Shown here piece after piece: positions 1 to 5,470 of a stretch of DNA of 5,470 nt. The stretch comes from JANWXR01 sp033577755 (GTDB taxonomy: Bacteria; Chloroflexota; Anaerolineae; Anaerolineales; UBA6663), in NCBI GenBank assembly GCA_033577755.1, contig JAVQXV010000202.1:1-5470 (forward strand), written 5' to 3'. Each line of letters begins with the position of its first letter. Position 1 is the stretch's first letter. Position numbers and translations under genes: made by a program. The notes beneath the pieces were generated by a model that saw only the letters and a list, made by a program, of their open reading frames with translations, had not been told where the DNA came from and did no database searches.

Positions 1-1052
1 GGGTCGGTGTAGCCGGAGGTGTCCGGCCACTCCTGCCGCGCCAGACAGAGCACGATACCGGCATGGCCGTCGCGCACGGGCGGCAACGTATAAGGCTCCA
101 GCAGCAGGTGGGCGGCCTCGATCCGCGCCCACTCGCGCCACAGGTTGATTCCGGTGGCGTGCTCCACCACGTCCGCGATGTTGGCGCCGCCGACGCGCGC
201 CGCGCACTCCAGAAAGTACAACTGCCCGTCCGCGTGCGCTTTGAGGAATTCGCAGTGGGTGGCGCCGCGCGGCAGGCCGAGGGCGCGAATGGCGTGCCTG
301 TTGGCGGCCAGCAGCTCCCGCGTCAACGCGTCCGTGCGGTCGAGCGTGCGGCTGACGAAGACGCCGCCGTCCTGATACACGTTGAGCGGCGGTCGGCTGT
401 AGCCGCTGGCGGCGGCGAAGATGACCTCGCCGTCCTTCACCAGCGAGTCCACGTGAAAGACCTCGCCGGGCACGTACTGCTCCAGCACGTAAAACGACTG
501 CTCATCGCCCAGCTCGTCCAGCGTGCGCCAGAACTGCTCAGAGTCGTGCAGGCGGCGGATGCCCATGCTGCTGGCCTGCGAGCGCGGCTTGAGCAACCAG
601 GGCGGCGGGACGCGCGCCATGAAGTCGCGCAGGTCGTCGTAGTTGAAAACGCGCGAGAACGGCGGCACGCGGACGCCCTGCGCCTGGGCGACCTGGCGCA
701 TCGCCAGCTTGTCGCGGAAGTGGCGCGCCAGCGAGCTGCCCAGCCCCGGCAGGCGCAGATGCTCGCGCAGGTCGGCGGCCGTCTCCACGTCGAAGTCGTC
801 CAGCGCCTCGATGGCGTCAATCTTCCAGCCGCGCGTCATGTAGCTCACCGCATAGGTGATGTCCGGCTGTTTGTGCAAATCCGGCAGCGCGACGATGTGG
901 TCAATGCTCTCGCGCGGCCAGGCTTCGTCGTTGGCGTGCTTTTCACGGGTGAGCAGGATGACGCGATGGCCCGCCTCTTTGAGCGCCTGCATGAACGGCC
1001 CGCCCTTGACGAAGCTGGCGAGGCAGAGGAAGGTGAGCGGCTGTGAGGGCAT
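1..1052 (-). CDS. ATP-grasp ligase, carbamoyl-phosphate-synthase-like class (3' end outside window)
   Basis: I translated this frame directly; it is open from the ATG at 1050-1052 to the window edge, giving 350 residues. An in-frame TAA two codons upstream rules out an earlier ATG. A weak Shine-Dalgarno (AGG at 1062-1064) is 9 bases away. The N-terminal part, MPSQPLTFLCLASFVKGGPF, is the pre-ATP-grasp strand and loop. ETAADLREHLRLPGLG (about 90-105) and HFRDKLAMRQVA (about 111-122, Lys about 115) lead into the ATP-grasp fold. PPWLLKPRSQASSMGI (about 150-165, Lys about 155) is the nucleotide loop. YVLEQYVPGEVFHVD (about 188-202) is the hinge. YFLECAARVGGANIADVV (about 279-296) is the metal-site segment, with ECAAR in place of the usual Glu-x-Asn. 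That metal-site layout resembles stand-alone L-amino acid ligases such as BacD more than RimK. It probably couples an amino acid or peptide carboxylate to an amine in the same pathway as its neighbours; the substrate is unknown. Codons end almost always in G or C, more than in the upstream genes. Confidence 0.88.
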   Translation of the reverse strand, partial: MPSQPLTFLCLASFVKGGPFMQALKEAGHRVILLTREKHANDEAWPRESIDHIVALPDLHKQPDITYAVSYMTRGWKIDAIEALDDFDVETAADLREHLRLPGLGSSLARHFRDKLAMRQVAQAQGVRVPPFSRVFNYDDLRDFMARVPPPWLLKPRSQASSMGIRRLHDSEQFWRTLDELGDEQSFYVLEQYVPGEVFHVDSLVKDGEVIFAAASGYSRPPLNVYQDGGVFVSRTLDRTDALTRELLAANRHAIRALGLPRGATHCEFLKAHADGQLYFLECAARVGGANIADVVEHATGINLWREWARIEAAHLLLEPYTLPPVRDGHAGIVLCLARQEWPDTSGYTD

Positions 1053-1102
1053 AGGATTTTACCTGCGCAACTGAGCGGGGGACAAGGTAAACCGGCTACG
1101 GA

Positions 1103-1130
1103 GCGAAAGCACGCGCGGTCATCCTTTCGC
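1103..1130. repeat. 7-bp stem-loop in the gap after the GCS2-type gene
   Basis: GCGAAAG (1103-1109) and CTTTCGC (1124-1130) form a perfect 7-bp inverted repeat around a 14-base loop. It lies in the 90-base gap between the GCS2-type gene and the left-edge ATP-grasp gene. On the minus strand the stem is followed by CTCCGTAGCC, not by a T-run, so an intrinsic terminator is unlikely. A processing or stability hairpin within the operon transcript is possible. Confidence 0.45.
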
Positions 1131-1142
1131 CCGTTCATCCGC

Positions 1143-2258
1143 TCACGCAAGGACGCCTTCTTCCGTTTCCCGGATCAATTGATCCACCACGGCGCGCAGG
1201 CTGCCGGTGCGCCTGAAGGTGGCCAGCTGCCGGTCGGCGCTGGTGCCCTCCTCCATGATGCGGTAGGCGTACTCGATTTCGCGGCGGCTGCCCAGCTCGT
1301 CCATCACGTCGCCGATGAACCACTCAATCATCTCGCGGATCAGCTCGCGCGCCGGCTTCTCCTCCTGCTTGCCCCAGTCAATCAGGTTGCCGTCCAGCCC
1401 GTAGCGCACCGCCCGCCACTTGTTCTCATCAATCATCGTCGTCGGATAGACGCGGAAGGTCATGTTGTCGGTGCGCAGCTTCCACATCTTGTAAATCAGC
1501 GCCTGAAAGATGGCCGCGATGCAGACGGCCTCGTCCACGCGCGTGCACACGTCGCAGATGCGGAATTCCAGCGTAGGATAGTTGTGGTTGGGGCGCACGT
1601 CCCACCAGATTTTGGTGCCGTCTGGGATGCAGCCGGTGCGCACCAGGGAAGTCTTGAGCTGCTCGAACTCGGCGCGCGAGCTGAGGATGGGCGGGATGCC
1701 GGTGCGCGGGAAGTTGCGGAAGATGATGCTGCGGTAGCTCTTCAGGCCCGTATCCCGTCCCACCCAGAACGGCGAGCTGGTCGAGAGGCAGAGCACGTGC
1801 GGCAGCAGGTAGCGCACCACGTTCATAGCGTCAATCATGAACTCCGGGTCCTCGATGCCGATGTGAACGTGCGTGCCGAAGATGAGCAGTTGCTGGGCGA
1901 GCATCTGCATATCCTCCCTTACGCCGATATAGCGCTCAAAGGGCGTGATCGGCTGCTCCATCCAGTTGGAGAACGGATGCGTGCCGGCGGCGGCGATCTT
2001 CAGGCCCTTGCGCGCCGCCAGCTCCATCACGCCGCGCCGCAGCCGGATCAACTCCTCGCGCGCCTCGGCGGGCGTCCGGCAGACCTTGGTGCCGACCTCG
2101 ACGATGGACTGGTGCAGCTCGGCCTTGATCTGCTCGGCCATCACCATCTTCCCCACGGCCAGCATTTCAGTGATGTACGATTTCAACTCGCGTGTCTCCG
2201 GGTCAATAATCTGATACTCTTCTTCGATCCCAATGCTGAGCGAGGGGCGAGTGAGCAT
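1143..2258 (-). CDS. ybdK: YbdK-type carboxylate-amine ligase (GCS2 family)
   Basis: The protein has 371 residues, essentially the length of E. coli YbdK. The family shares the glutamine-synthetase-like fold of glutamate-cysteine ligases and joins a carboxylate, often the gamma-carboxyl of Glu, to an amine using ATP. Visible family motifs in order: SIGIEEEYQIID (8-19, metal-binding glutamates), ELHQSIVEVGTKVC (47-60), AAAGTHPFSNW (89-99), LLIFGTHVHIGI (124-135), LSTSSPFWVGRDTGLKSYRS (158-177), WWDVRPNHNYPTLEFRICD (218-236) and NKWRAVRYGLDGNLID (279-294). All expected catalytic blocks are present, so it should be active. No signal peptide or membrane segment is seen, which fits a cytosolic enzyme. 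E. coli YbdK shows only weak glutamate-cysteine ligase activity, so the real substrate should not be assumed to be cysteine. Three ATP-grasp relatives surround it on the same strand, which suggests it makes one amide bond of a multi-ligase product. The ybdK symbol is by family only. Confidence 0.92.
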   Translation of the reverse strand: MLTRPSLSIGIEEEYQIIDPETRELKSYITEMLAVGKMVMAEQIKAELHQSIVEVGTKVCRTPAEAREELIRLRRGVMELAARKGLKIAAAGTHPFSNWMEQPITPFERYIGVREDMQMLAQQLLIFGTHVHIGIEDPEFMIDAMNVVRYLLPHVLCLSTSSPFWVGRDTGLKSYRSIIFRNFPRTGIPPILSSRAEFEQLKTSLVRTGCIPDGTKIWWDVRPNHNYPTLEFRICDVCTRVDEAVCIAAIFQALIYKMWKLRTDNMTFRVYPTTMIDENKWRAVRYGLDGNLIDWGKQEEKPARELIREMIEWFIGDVMDELGSRREIEYAYRIMEEGTSADRQLATFRRTGSLRAVVDQLIRETEEGVLA

Positions 2259-2262
2259 AGGG

Positions 2263-2269
2263 TCTCCTA
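2263..2269 (-). promoter_or_regulatory. Strong Shine-Dalgarno site of the GCS2-type gene
   Basis: Minus-strand TAGGAGA ends 4 bases before the ATG at 2258 and fixes that start. It lies within the 42-base gap after the permuted ATP-grasp gene, which supports co-transcription with independent translation initiation. Confidence 0.8.
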
Positions 2270-2300
2270 AACGGGAACTGATGGTTGTGAGTCGAGCAAG

Positions 2301-3659
2301 TCAGAAGCGCTTATCCACGACGAAGGTCGGCACGGTCGAGCCGCCGCCGGCGGTGACGTTGAGCAGCGAAGCGGTGGAGAGTCGAGTGAGGCAACCGCAC
2401 ACGTAGGTGCCGTACCAGATATAAGGGTTGGTGTCAAGCATCCGGTCGTAAATCTCCACGCGTCCCTCGATGTAGCTGGCGTACGGGAATTTGGGCAGCG
2501 GTACACGCTTCTGCACAATGCTCGGCTCAACCAGGGCTTGTCGTAGCGCGGCGTCCCATTGCGATTGATCCACTTCCCAGCCGAGCACGATGCCCTTGCC
2601 GCCGTACTCATCGTTAGGCTTGATGACAAAGTCGTTCTTGTTCTGGGAGAGGAACGGCAGCAGGTCAACGGTCTGTCCCCGGTATACCGTCTTGCGCTCG
2701 GTCACCAGGCGCGTCCAGGGGATGTGGCGCTCGATGGCGGCGCGCTCCTCGGCGGTGAAGAGGCCGGCGTTGGCCTCGTCACTGAGCACGGCCAGGCTGG
2801 CCTTCTTGTGTAGCACTTTACAGGCGAATGGGTTGACCATGCACACCGCCCGGTCGCGCACGGCGCGGATGACGGGGTGCTCCAGCCCACCGCGTGCCAC
2901 CAGCTCGCTGAGGAGCACGCGCTTGTAGATAAGGTTGACGGGGAAGCCGCCGGCGTACAGCTTGCCGTTCTCGTAGGTCACGTCGCGCGGGTCGGCGATA
3001 ATGCACTCGTAGCCGTGTTCGTGGAAGTAATCGCGGAAGAGGACGAACTCGCTGTAGGTCGGAACTTCGTGCCAGTCGAGGATAGCGAGGCGCGGTTTTT
3101 CGCGGCCGCCCCATTGCCGGTAACAATCAAGCAGCACGTGGAGCACATGGTGGCGGCCCGGCAGCGGGCGCACTTCGTAGGTTTTCTCGAACTCGCGCAT
3201 TACCGGCAACGCCAGGAACACCTCGCTGAGCACGTCATTGTAGGCCACCGCCGCCGGTGTCTCGGCGTTATACTCGGTCAGCCAGAGTGCGTCGGCCTCA
3301 TCAAAGAAGGTGTCCATGCGCGCCGTCGGGCTGGTGGCGGCAAAGCCCGGGTGGATGTGCACCAGCTCTTCTTCCCACTCGTTGAGGCGGAACTGGTAGC
3401 GGAAGTCAGCGTCGGCCATGGCCGCCTGATGCGCCTTGGCGAAGGCGGGCATGAGGGTGCGGATGGCGGTTTGCAAGGTGCGATACTCGCGCGTGCTCAG
3501 GAAGCGCGGGCGCAAGACGGTACACAAAGGCCGGTCGCCGAAGTACAGGCCGCGCTTCCGCTGCTGCTCGGTGAGCTGCGCGTACGTGTCCGCCGCCGTC
3601 TGCGGGTCGAGCAGGTTGTGGTAATGGTCAATAGTTTCGCGGATTTCGTTCATCGCCAT
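2301..3659 (-). CDS. Circularly permuted ATP-grasp domain protein
   Basis: From the Met at 3657-3659 the protein has 452 residues. The frame is open to an ATG at 3732-3734, but those 25 extra residues are translated heptad repeat (phrases such as STFYFPLSTK) and are probably not protein. A start at 3651-3653 is equally possible, since neither ATG has a clear Shine-Dalgarno site. Motif order fits the permuted ATP-grasp families related to COG2308 and glutathionylspermidine synthase. The metal-site segment RMDTFFDEADALWLTEYNAE (about 114-133) comes first, where classical ATP-grasps have it last. A Rossmann-like part follows with LAILDWHEVPTYSEF (about 191-205), LIYKRVLLSEL (about 243-253) and NPFACKVLHKKASLAVLSDE (about 276-295). 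The nucleotide loop FVIKPNDEYGGKGIVLG (about 344-360) comes after that. The C-terminus, with TAGGGSTVPTFVV, looks complete. The family makes amide bonds by ATP-dependent carboxylate activation; the substrate is unknown. The usual COG2308 partners (alpha-E and transglutaminase-like genes) are not in this window. Confidence 0.8.
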   Translation of the reverse strand: MAMNEIRETIDHYHNLLDPQTAADTYAQLTEQQRKRGLYFGDRPLCTVLRPRFLSTREYRTLQTAIRTLMPAFAKAHQAAMADADFRYQFRLNEWEEELVHIHPGFAATSPTARMDTFFDEADALWLTEYNAETPAAVAYNDVLSEVFLALPVMREFEKTYEVRPLPGRHHVLHVLLDCYRQWGGREKPRLAILDWHEVPTYSEFVLFRDYFHEHGYECIIADPRDVTYENGKLYAGGFPVNLIYKRVLLSELVARGGLEHPVIRAVRDRAVCMVNPFACKVLHKKASLAVLSDEANAGLFTAEERAAIERHIPWTRLVTERKTVYRGQTVDLLPFLSQNKNDFVIKPNDEYGGKGIVLGWEVDQSQWDAALRQALVEPSIVQKRVPLPKFPYASYIEGRVEIYDRMLDTNPYIWYGTYVCGCLTRLSTASLLNVTAGGGSTVPTFVVDKRF

Positions 3660-3671
3660 CGCCAGAAGTTT

Positions 3672-3766
3672 GGTAGAAAGTGGAAAGTAGAAAGTAGAAA
3701 GTAGAAAAAAGTAGACGGCGGCGTGAGTACTCACTACTTTCTACTTTCTATTCTCTACTCTCTACC
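3672..3766. repeat. Long imperfect inverted repeat of 7-base units
   Basis: The left arm (3672-3714) is a run of GTAGAAA heptads: five units from 3673 to 3707, one of them varied to GTGGAAA, then AAA and GTAG. The right arm (3734-3768) is the opposite-sense run: CTACTTT twice, then CTATTCT, CTACTCT and CTACCCA. Positions 3688-3704 pair with 3734-3750 without a mismatch (17 bp). The pairing continues outward to 3672 and 3766, with 29 of 33 positions complementary. The loop (3705-3733) contains the 8-base palindrome GAGTACTC at 3725-3732. The element fills most of the gap between the RimK-like and permuted ATP-grasp genes, so their transcript would carry a long hairpin there. It has no T-run, so it is not a typical terminator. 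Possible roles are an mRNA-stability or processing hairpin, or a dispersed palindromic repeat that inserted here. Confidence 0.8.
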
Positions 3767-3776
3767 CACTGTACTC

Positions 3777-4697
3777 TCAAGCATTGAACAGTTGCGACCA
3801 TCTCAGTTCCTTCACCTGTGGTTGCGGCTCTTTAGCCAGCCGGATGCACAGATCGGCCATCTTCTCCACGCACCAGCGATGGTAGTCGTAACCGGTGGAG
3901 TTCACATCCATATCCGGCGCAGGGTTCATGAAATCAATGGCGTAAGGTGTGTCGCCACGAATGGCCCACTCGACGGTGTTCATGTCATAGCCGAGGGCCT
4001 GCACGATGCGGAGGCTTTCGTCCACGATACGGTCATACAGCTGCGGCGAAAGGTCTGGCGGTAGGTACTGACGCGTGTTGGGATCATACTTGCGTACCAG
4101 GACCTCCTTCCGGCCCAGGCACATACAGCGGACGTAGTTGTCCCATTGAATGTACTCCTGCAAAATCATGGTCAGCAAGCCGGATTGGTTGTAGGAGTTC
4201 CACAGGTCGTCCATGGAGCGGCAGATGTGCACCTGCTTCCAGCCGCCGCCGTGCGCATCCTTGAGGATGACCGGGAAGCCGCCAACACTGCGCACCAGCC
4301 CTTCCCAGTCAAGCGGGTACTTAAGGTTGCGTAGGCTCTCGCTGTGGACGATGCCGGGCACGTAATCCTTGTTAGGCAGGGCGATGGTGCGCGGGCTGGC
4401 GATGCCGAGCTTGGTGATGAGCGAGGCGCCGAAGAACTTATCGTCTGCCGTCCACATGAAGGGGTTGTTGATGACGTGCGCGCCCTGGAGCACGGCGTTC
4501 TTGAGGTAGGAGCGGTAGTAGGGCACTTCGTGCGAGATGCGGTCCACCAGCACGGCATACTCGCATGGCTCGTTCATCATCGTCCCGCCCAGCTTGACGT
4601 ACTCGGCAACCACGCCCTGGTTGCGTTGGTTGACTTCCTCGATGAAGGCAGGCGGCCACGACCACTCTCGGCCTACGATGACGCCGATTTTTAGCAT
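3777..4697 (-). CDS. RimK-like ATP-grasp ligase
   Basis: The protein has 306 residues and its start is fixed by a strong Shine-Dalgarno site. It looks like a cytosolic ATP-grasp enzyme, a family that activates a carboxylate as an acyl phosphate and joins it to an amine or thiol. The N-terminal pre-ATP-grasp strand is MLKIGVIVGREW. TADDKF (Lys about 87) matches the first nucleotide-binding lysine. FPVILKDAHGGGWKQVHI (about 141-158) carries the second lysine (146) and the glycine-rich loop over ATP. ILQEYI (about 178-183) provides the hinge glutamate. NTVEWAIRG (Glu about 243) and YAIDFMNPAPD (Asp about 255, Asn about 258) are the probable Mg2+ ligands. The last motif has Asp-x-x-Asn spacing rather than the common Glu-x-Asn of RimK and GshB. 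No signal peptide or membrane segment is seen. The gene is first of four consecutive amide-ligase genes, so a peptide- or amide-forming step in a shared pathway is likely. The exact acid and amine are unknown, and a GshB-like or RimK-like role cannot be told apart. Confidence 0.85.
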   Translation of the reverse strand: MLKIGVIVGREWSWPPAFIEEVNQRNQGVVAEYVKLGGTMMNEPCEYAVLVDRISHEVPYYRSYLKNAVLQGAHVINNPFMWTADDKFFGASLITKLGIASPRTIALPNKDYVPGIVHSESLRNLKYPLDWEGLVRSVGGFPVILKDAHGGGWKQVHICRSMDDLWNSYNQSGLLTMILQEYIQWDNYVRCMCLGRKEVLVRKYDPNTRQYLPPDLSPQLYDRIVDESLRIVQALGYDMNTVEWAIRGDTPYAIDFMNPAPDMDVNSTGYDYHRWCVEKMADLCIRLAKEPQPQVKELRWSQLFNA

Positions 4698-4703
4698 GAG
4701 AAG

Positions 4704-4710
4704 TCTCCTA
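4704..4710 (-). promoter_or_regulatory. Strong Shine-Dalgarno site of the RimK-like ligase gene
   Basis: Minus-strand TAGGAGA ends 6 bases before the ATG at 4697. This supports the chosen start. The same 7-base string precedes the GCS2-type gene at 2263-2269. Confidence 0.8.
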
Positions 4711-4745
4711 TGGGTGTTGGGTTGTGGCGGGCACTGGGTTGCCGA

Positions 4746-4751
4746 ATTATG
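4746..4751 (-). promoter_or_regulatory. Weak candidate -10 element
   Basis: On the minus strand the hexamer CATAAT lies about 50 bases upstream of the ATG of the RimK-like ligase gene and differs from TATAAT at one base. The hexamers 16-18 bases further upstream do not resemble TTGACA. It is listed because this is the only long gap ahead of the ligase genes; its function is a guess. Confidence 0.2.
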
Positions 4752-4759
4752 CCATTAAT

Positions 4760-4773
4760 CCCGACGATTCGGG
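4760..4773. repeat. Short inverted repeat (CCCGA-CGAT-TCGGG)
   Basis: A perfect 5-bp stem, CCCGA (4760-4764) and TCGGG (4769-4773), encloses a 4-base loop. No T-run follows it on the minus strand, so it does not look like an intrinsic terminator. It lies just upstream of the -10-like hexamer, in the gap ahead of the ligase genes. An operator half-site pair or a small RNA hairpin are both possible. A stem this short can occur by chance. Confidence 0.35.
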
Positions 4774-4906
4774 TGGACTTAAGAGTACGTTGCCAGATGG
4801 TAGGGCATAACTCGCTGCCGGGTCGGATAGTCGTGAAGCGCGTCAAAGCCCCACCGGTTCAACCAGGCGGGATGACCCTTCCCCTGTTTTCCGTCTTTCC
4901 CTTGCC

Positions 4907-5470
4907 TCAGTCGTGCCCGCCAACGTACAGGCGAATCATCTGCCGCCAGTACGGCCAGTCATGGCTCCAGCCGTCCCACTCGCGCAGCGCGTTGCCGATG
5001 CCCTTGCTCCATAGCTGGCCGCTGAACCAGCGATTGTGGTCAATGTTCGGGTCGTCGCGGCCCAGCGCCATAATGATGTCCAGCCGCTGTAACAGGCGGA
5101 TGCGCGCGGGGTCGTGCTCGCGCGGAATGTAGAGCGCCGGATTATGAAAGTAGATTGTGTCGTTGACGTAGCCATCCGTCCAGTTGCTGATGTCATACAG
5201 GCCGCTCAGAGCGATAATGCGGTTGGTGATGTCCGGGTGGCGCAGGCCGAAGTTCATAGCATGGTACGCGCCGAAACTTGCCCCGGCCACGATCAAATAG
5301 GGGGTCTGGTTCCTGTGAGAAATGAAGGGCATCACTTCGTACACCAGATAATCTTCATATTGCTGATGCCGCCAGGCTCGTGCGCCGGGATGCGCCCGGC
5401 GCGCGTACCAGCTCTCGGCGTCCACGCTATCCACGCAGAACATCTGAATCCAGCCGCGCTCGAGGTGCTC
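4907..5470 (-). CDS. Putative esterase, alpha/beta-hydrolase fold (5' end outside window)
   Basis: The frame is open to the window edge, with 187 residues visible before the TGA. The Met at 5441-5443 is internal to the open frame, because nine more codons (reading EHLERGWIQ) lie upstream, so the true start is beyond 5470. The protein resembles the putative esterase family (esterase D / Fes-like alpha/beta hydrolases). The nucleophile elbow is GASFG in LIVAGASFGAYHAM, with the serine codon near 5276-5278. It is followed by a helix and the strand IIALSGLYD. A likely acid residue lies in ALGRDDPN, and a likely catalytic His in WSHDWPYWRQM near the C-terminus, so a Ser-Asp-His triad appears complete. 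No signal peptide can be judged because the N-terminus is missing. The family hydrolyses carboxylic esters, and some members act as acyltransferases or on peptides; the substrate here is unknown. It lies 209 bases upstream of four amide ligases on the same strand, so a release, trimming or acyl-transfer role in that pathway is plausible but inferred. Confidence 0.85.
   Translation of the reverse strand, partial: EHLERGWIQMFCVDSVDAESWYARRAHPGARAWRHQQYEDYLVYEVMPFISHRNQTPYLIVAGASFGAYHAMNFGLRHPDITNRIIALSGLYDISNWTDGYVNDTIYFHNPALYIPREHDPARIRLLQRLDIIMALGRDDPNIDHNRWFSGQLWSKGIGNALREWDGWSHDWPYWRQMIRLYVGGHD

Larger units (their letters stand above)
4698..4906 (-). other. Intergenic gap between esterase and ligase genes
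   Basis: This 209-base stretch has no ORF with coding character on either strand; the plus-strand reading through it is an extension of the antisense shadow of the esterase gene. It holds a small stem-loop (4760-4773), a weak -10-like hexamer (CATAAT on the minus strand, 4746-4751) and the ribosome binding site of the next gene. No stem followed by a T-run is seen after the esterase stop, so no intrinsic terminator separates the two genes. It is the longest gap in the window and the most likely place for a promoter of the ligase operon. Confidence 0.6.

Noticed and set aside
63..1046. Long plus-strand ORF of 327 codons
   Set aside because: It is antisense to the left-edge ATP-grasp gene, whose motifs are clear. 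Its product is low-complexity, rich in Arg, Ala, Val and Gln, with no recognisable domain, as expected from a high-GC shadow frame.
1053..1150. Small minus-strand ORF between the last two ligase genes
   Set aside because: A frame with ATG near 1150 overlaps the end of the GCS2-type gene and runs out of frame into the next gene. Its Arg/Ser/Pro-rich product looks like a shadow.
1179..2270. Long plus-strand ORF of 363 codons
   Set aside because: It lies opposite the GCS2-type gene, which has full family motifs and a strong ribosome site. The plus-strand product is a His/Ala/Asp/Leu-rich shadow.
2877..3704. Plus-strand ORF of 275 codons
   Set aside because: It is antisense to the permuted ATP-grasp gene and ends in the heptad repeat. 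No domain is recognisable.
3660..3734. Signal peptide on the permuted ATP-grasp protein
   Set aside because: The hydrophobic N-terminal residues of the longest frame are encoded by the heptad repeat, and the next in-frame Met gives a normal cytosolic start.
3672..3766. CRISPR array or intrinsic terminator
   Set aside because: The repeat unit is 7 bases without spacers, the two arms are in opposite orientation, and no T-run follows the stem on either strand.
4710..5132. Plus-strand ORF of 140 codons covering the gap
   Set aside because: Most of it is antisense to the esterase gene. The part in the gap has no ribosome site or recognisable protein features.

Overview
All supported genes lie on the minus strand, so the window reads from right to left. 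The layout is: a 5'-truncated alpha/beta-hydrolase esterase (4907-5470), a RimK-like ATP-grasp ligase (3777-4697), a circularly permuted ATP-grasp protein (2301-3659), a YbdK/GCS2-type carboxylate-amine ligase (1143-2258) and a second classical ATP-grasp ligase that runs off the left edge (1-1052). The first gap is 209 bases. The other three are about 117, 42 and 90 bases, which is compatible with one transcription unit, or with a four-ligase operon placed behind the esterase gene.

The main point is the density of amide-bond-forming enzymes. Four consecutive genes encode ATP-dependent carboxylate-amine ligases or their relatives, from three architectures: classical ATP-grasp twice, circularly permuted ATP-grasp once, and GCS2 once. 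An esterase lies just upstream. I see no adenylation, carrier-protein or condensation domains. The most economical reading is a small ribosome-independent, NRPS-independent pathway that builds a short peptide, a gamma-glutamyl-type amide or a peptide tag through acyl-phosphate chemistry. In this reading the GCS2 enzyme makes the first amide, the ATP-grasp enzymes extend it, and the esterase trims, releases or transfers. The substrates cannot be read from the sequence.

The gaps hold a notable element: a long imperfect inverted repeat built from 7-base units (GTAGAAA / CTACTTT) at 3672-3766, between the RimK-like gene and the permuted ATP-grasp gene. There are also two smaller stem-loops and two near-identical strong Shine-Dalgarno sites. 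No RNA genes, CRISPR arrays, insertion sequences or rho-independent terminators were found.

The organism is a bacterium of moderately high GC that uses Shine-Dalgarno initiation. Heptameric intergenic repeats and stand-alone amide-ligase clusters would fit groups such as Chloroflexota or Acidobacteriota, but that is a guess from general character and nothing here fixes the phylum.
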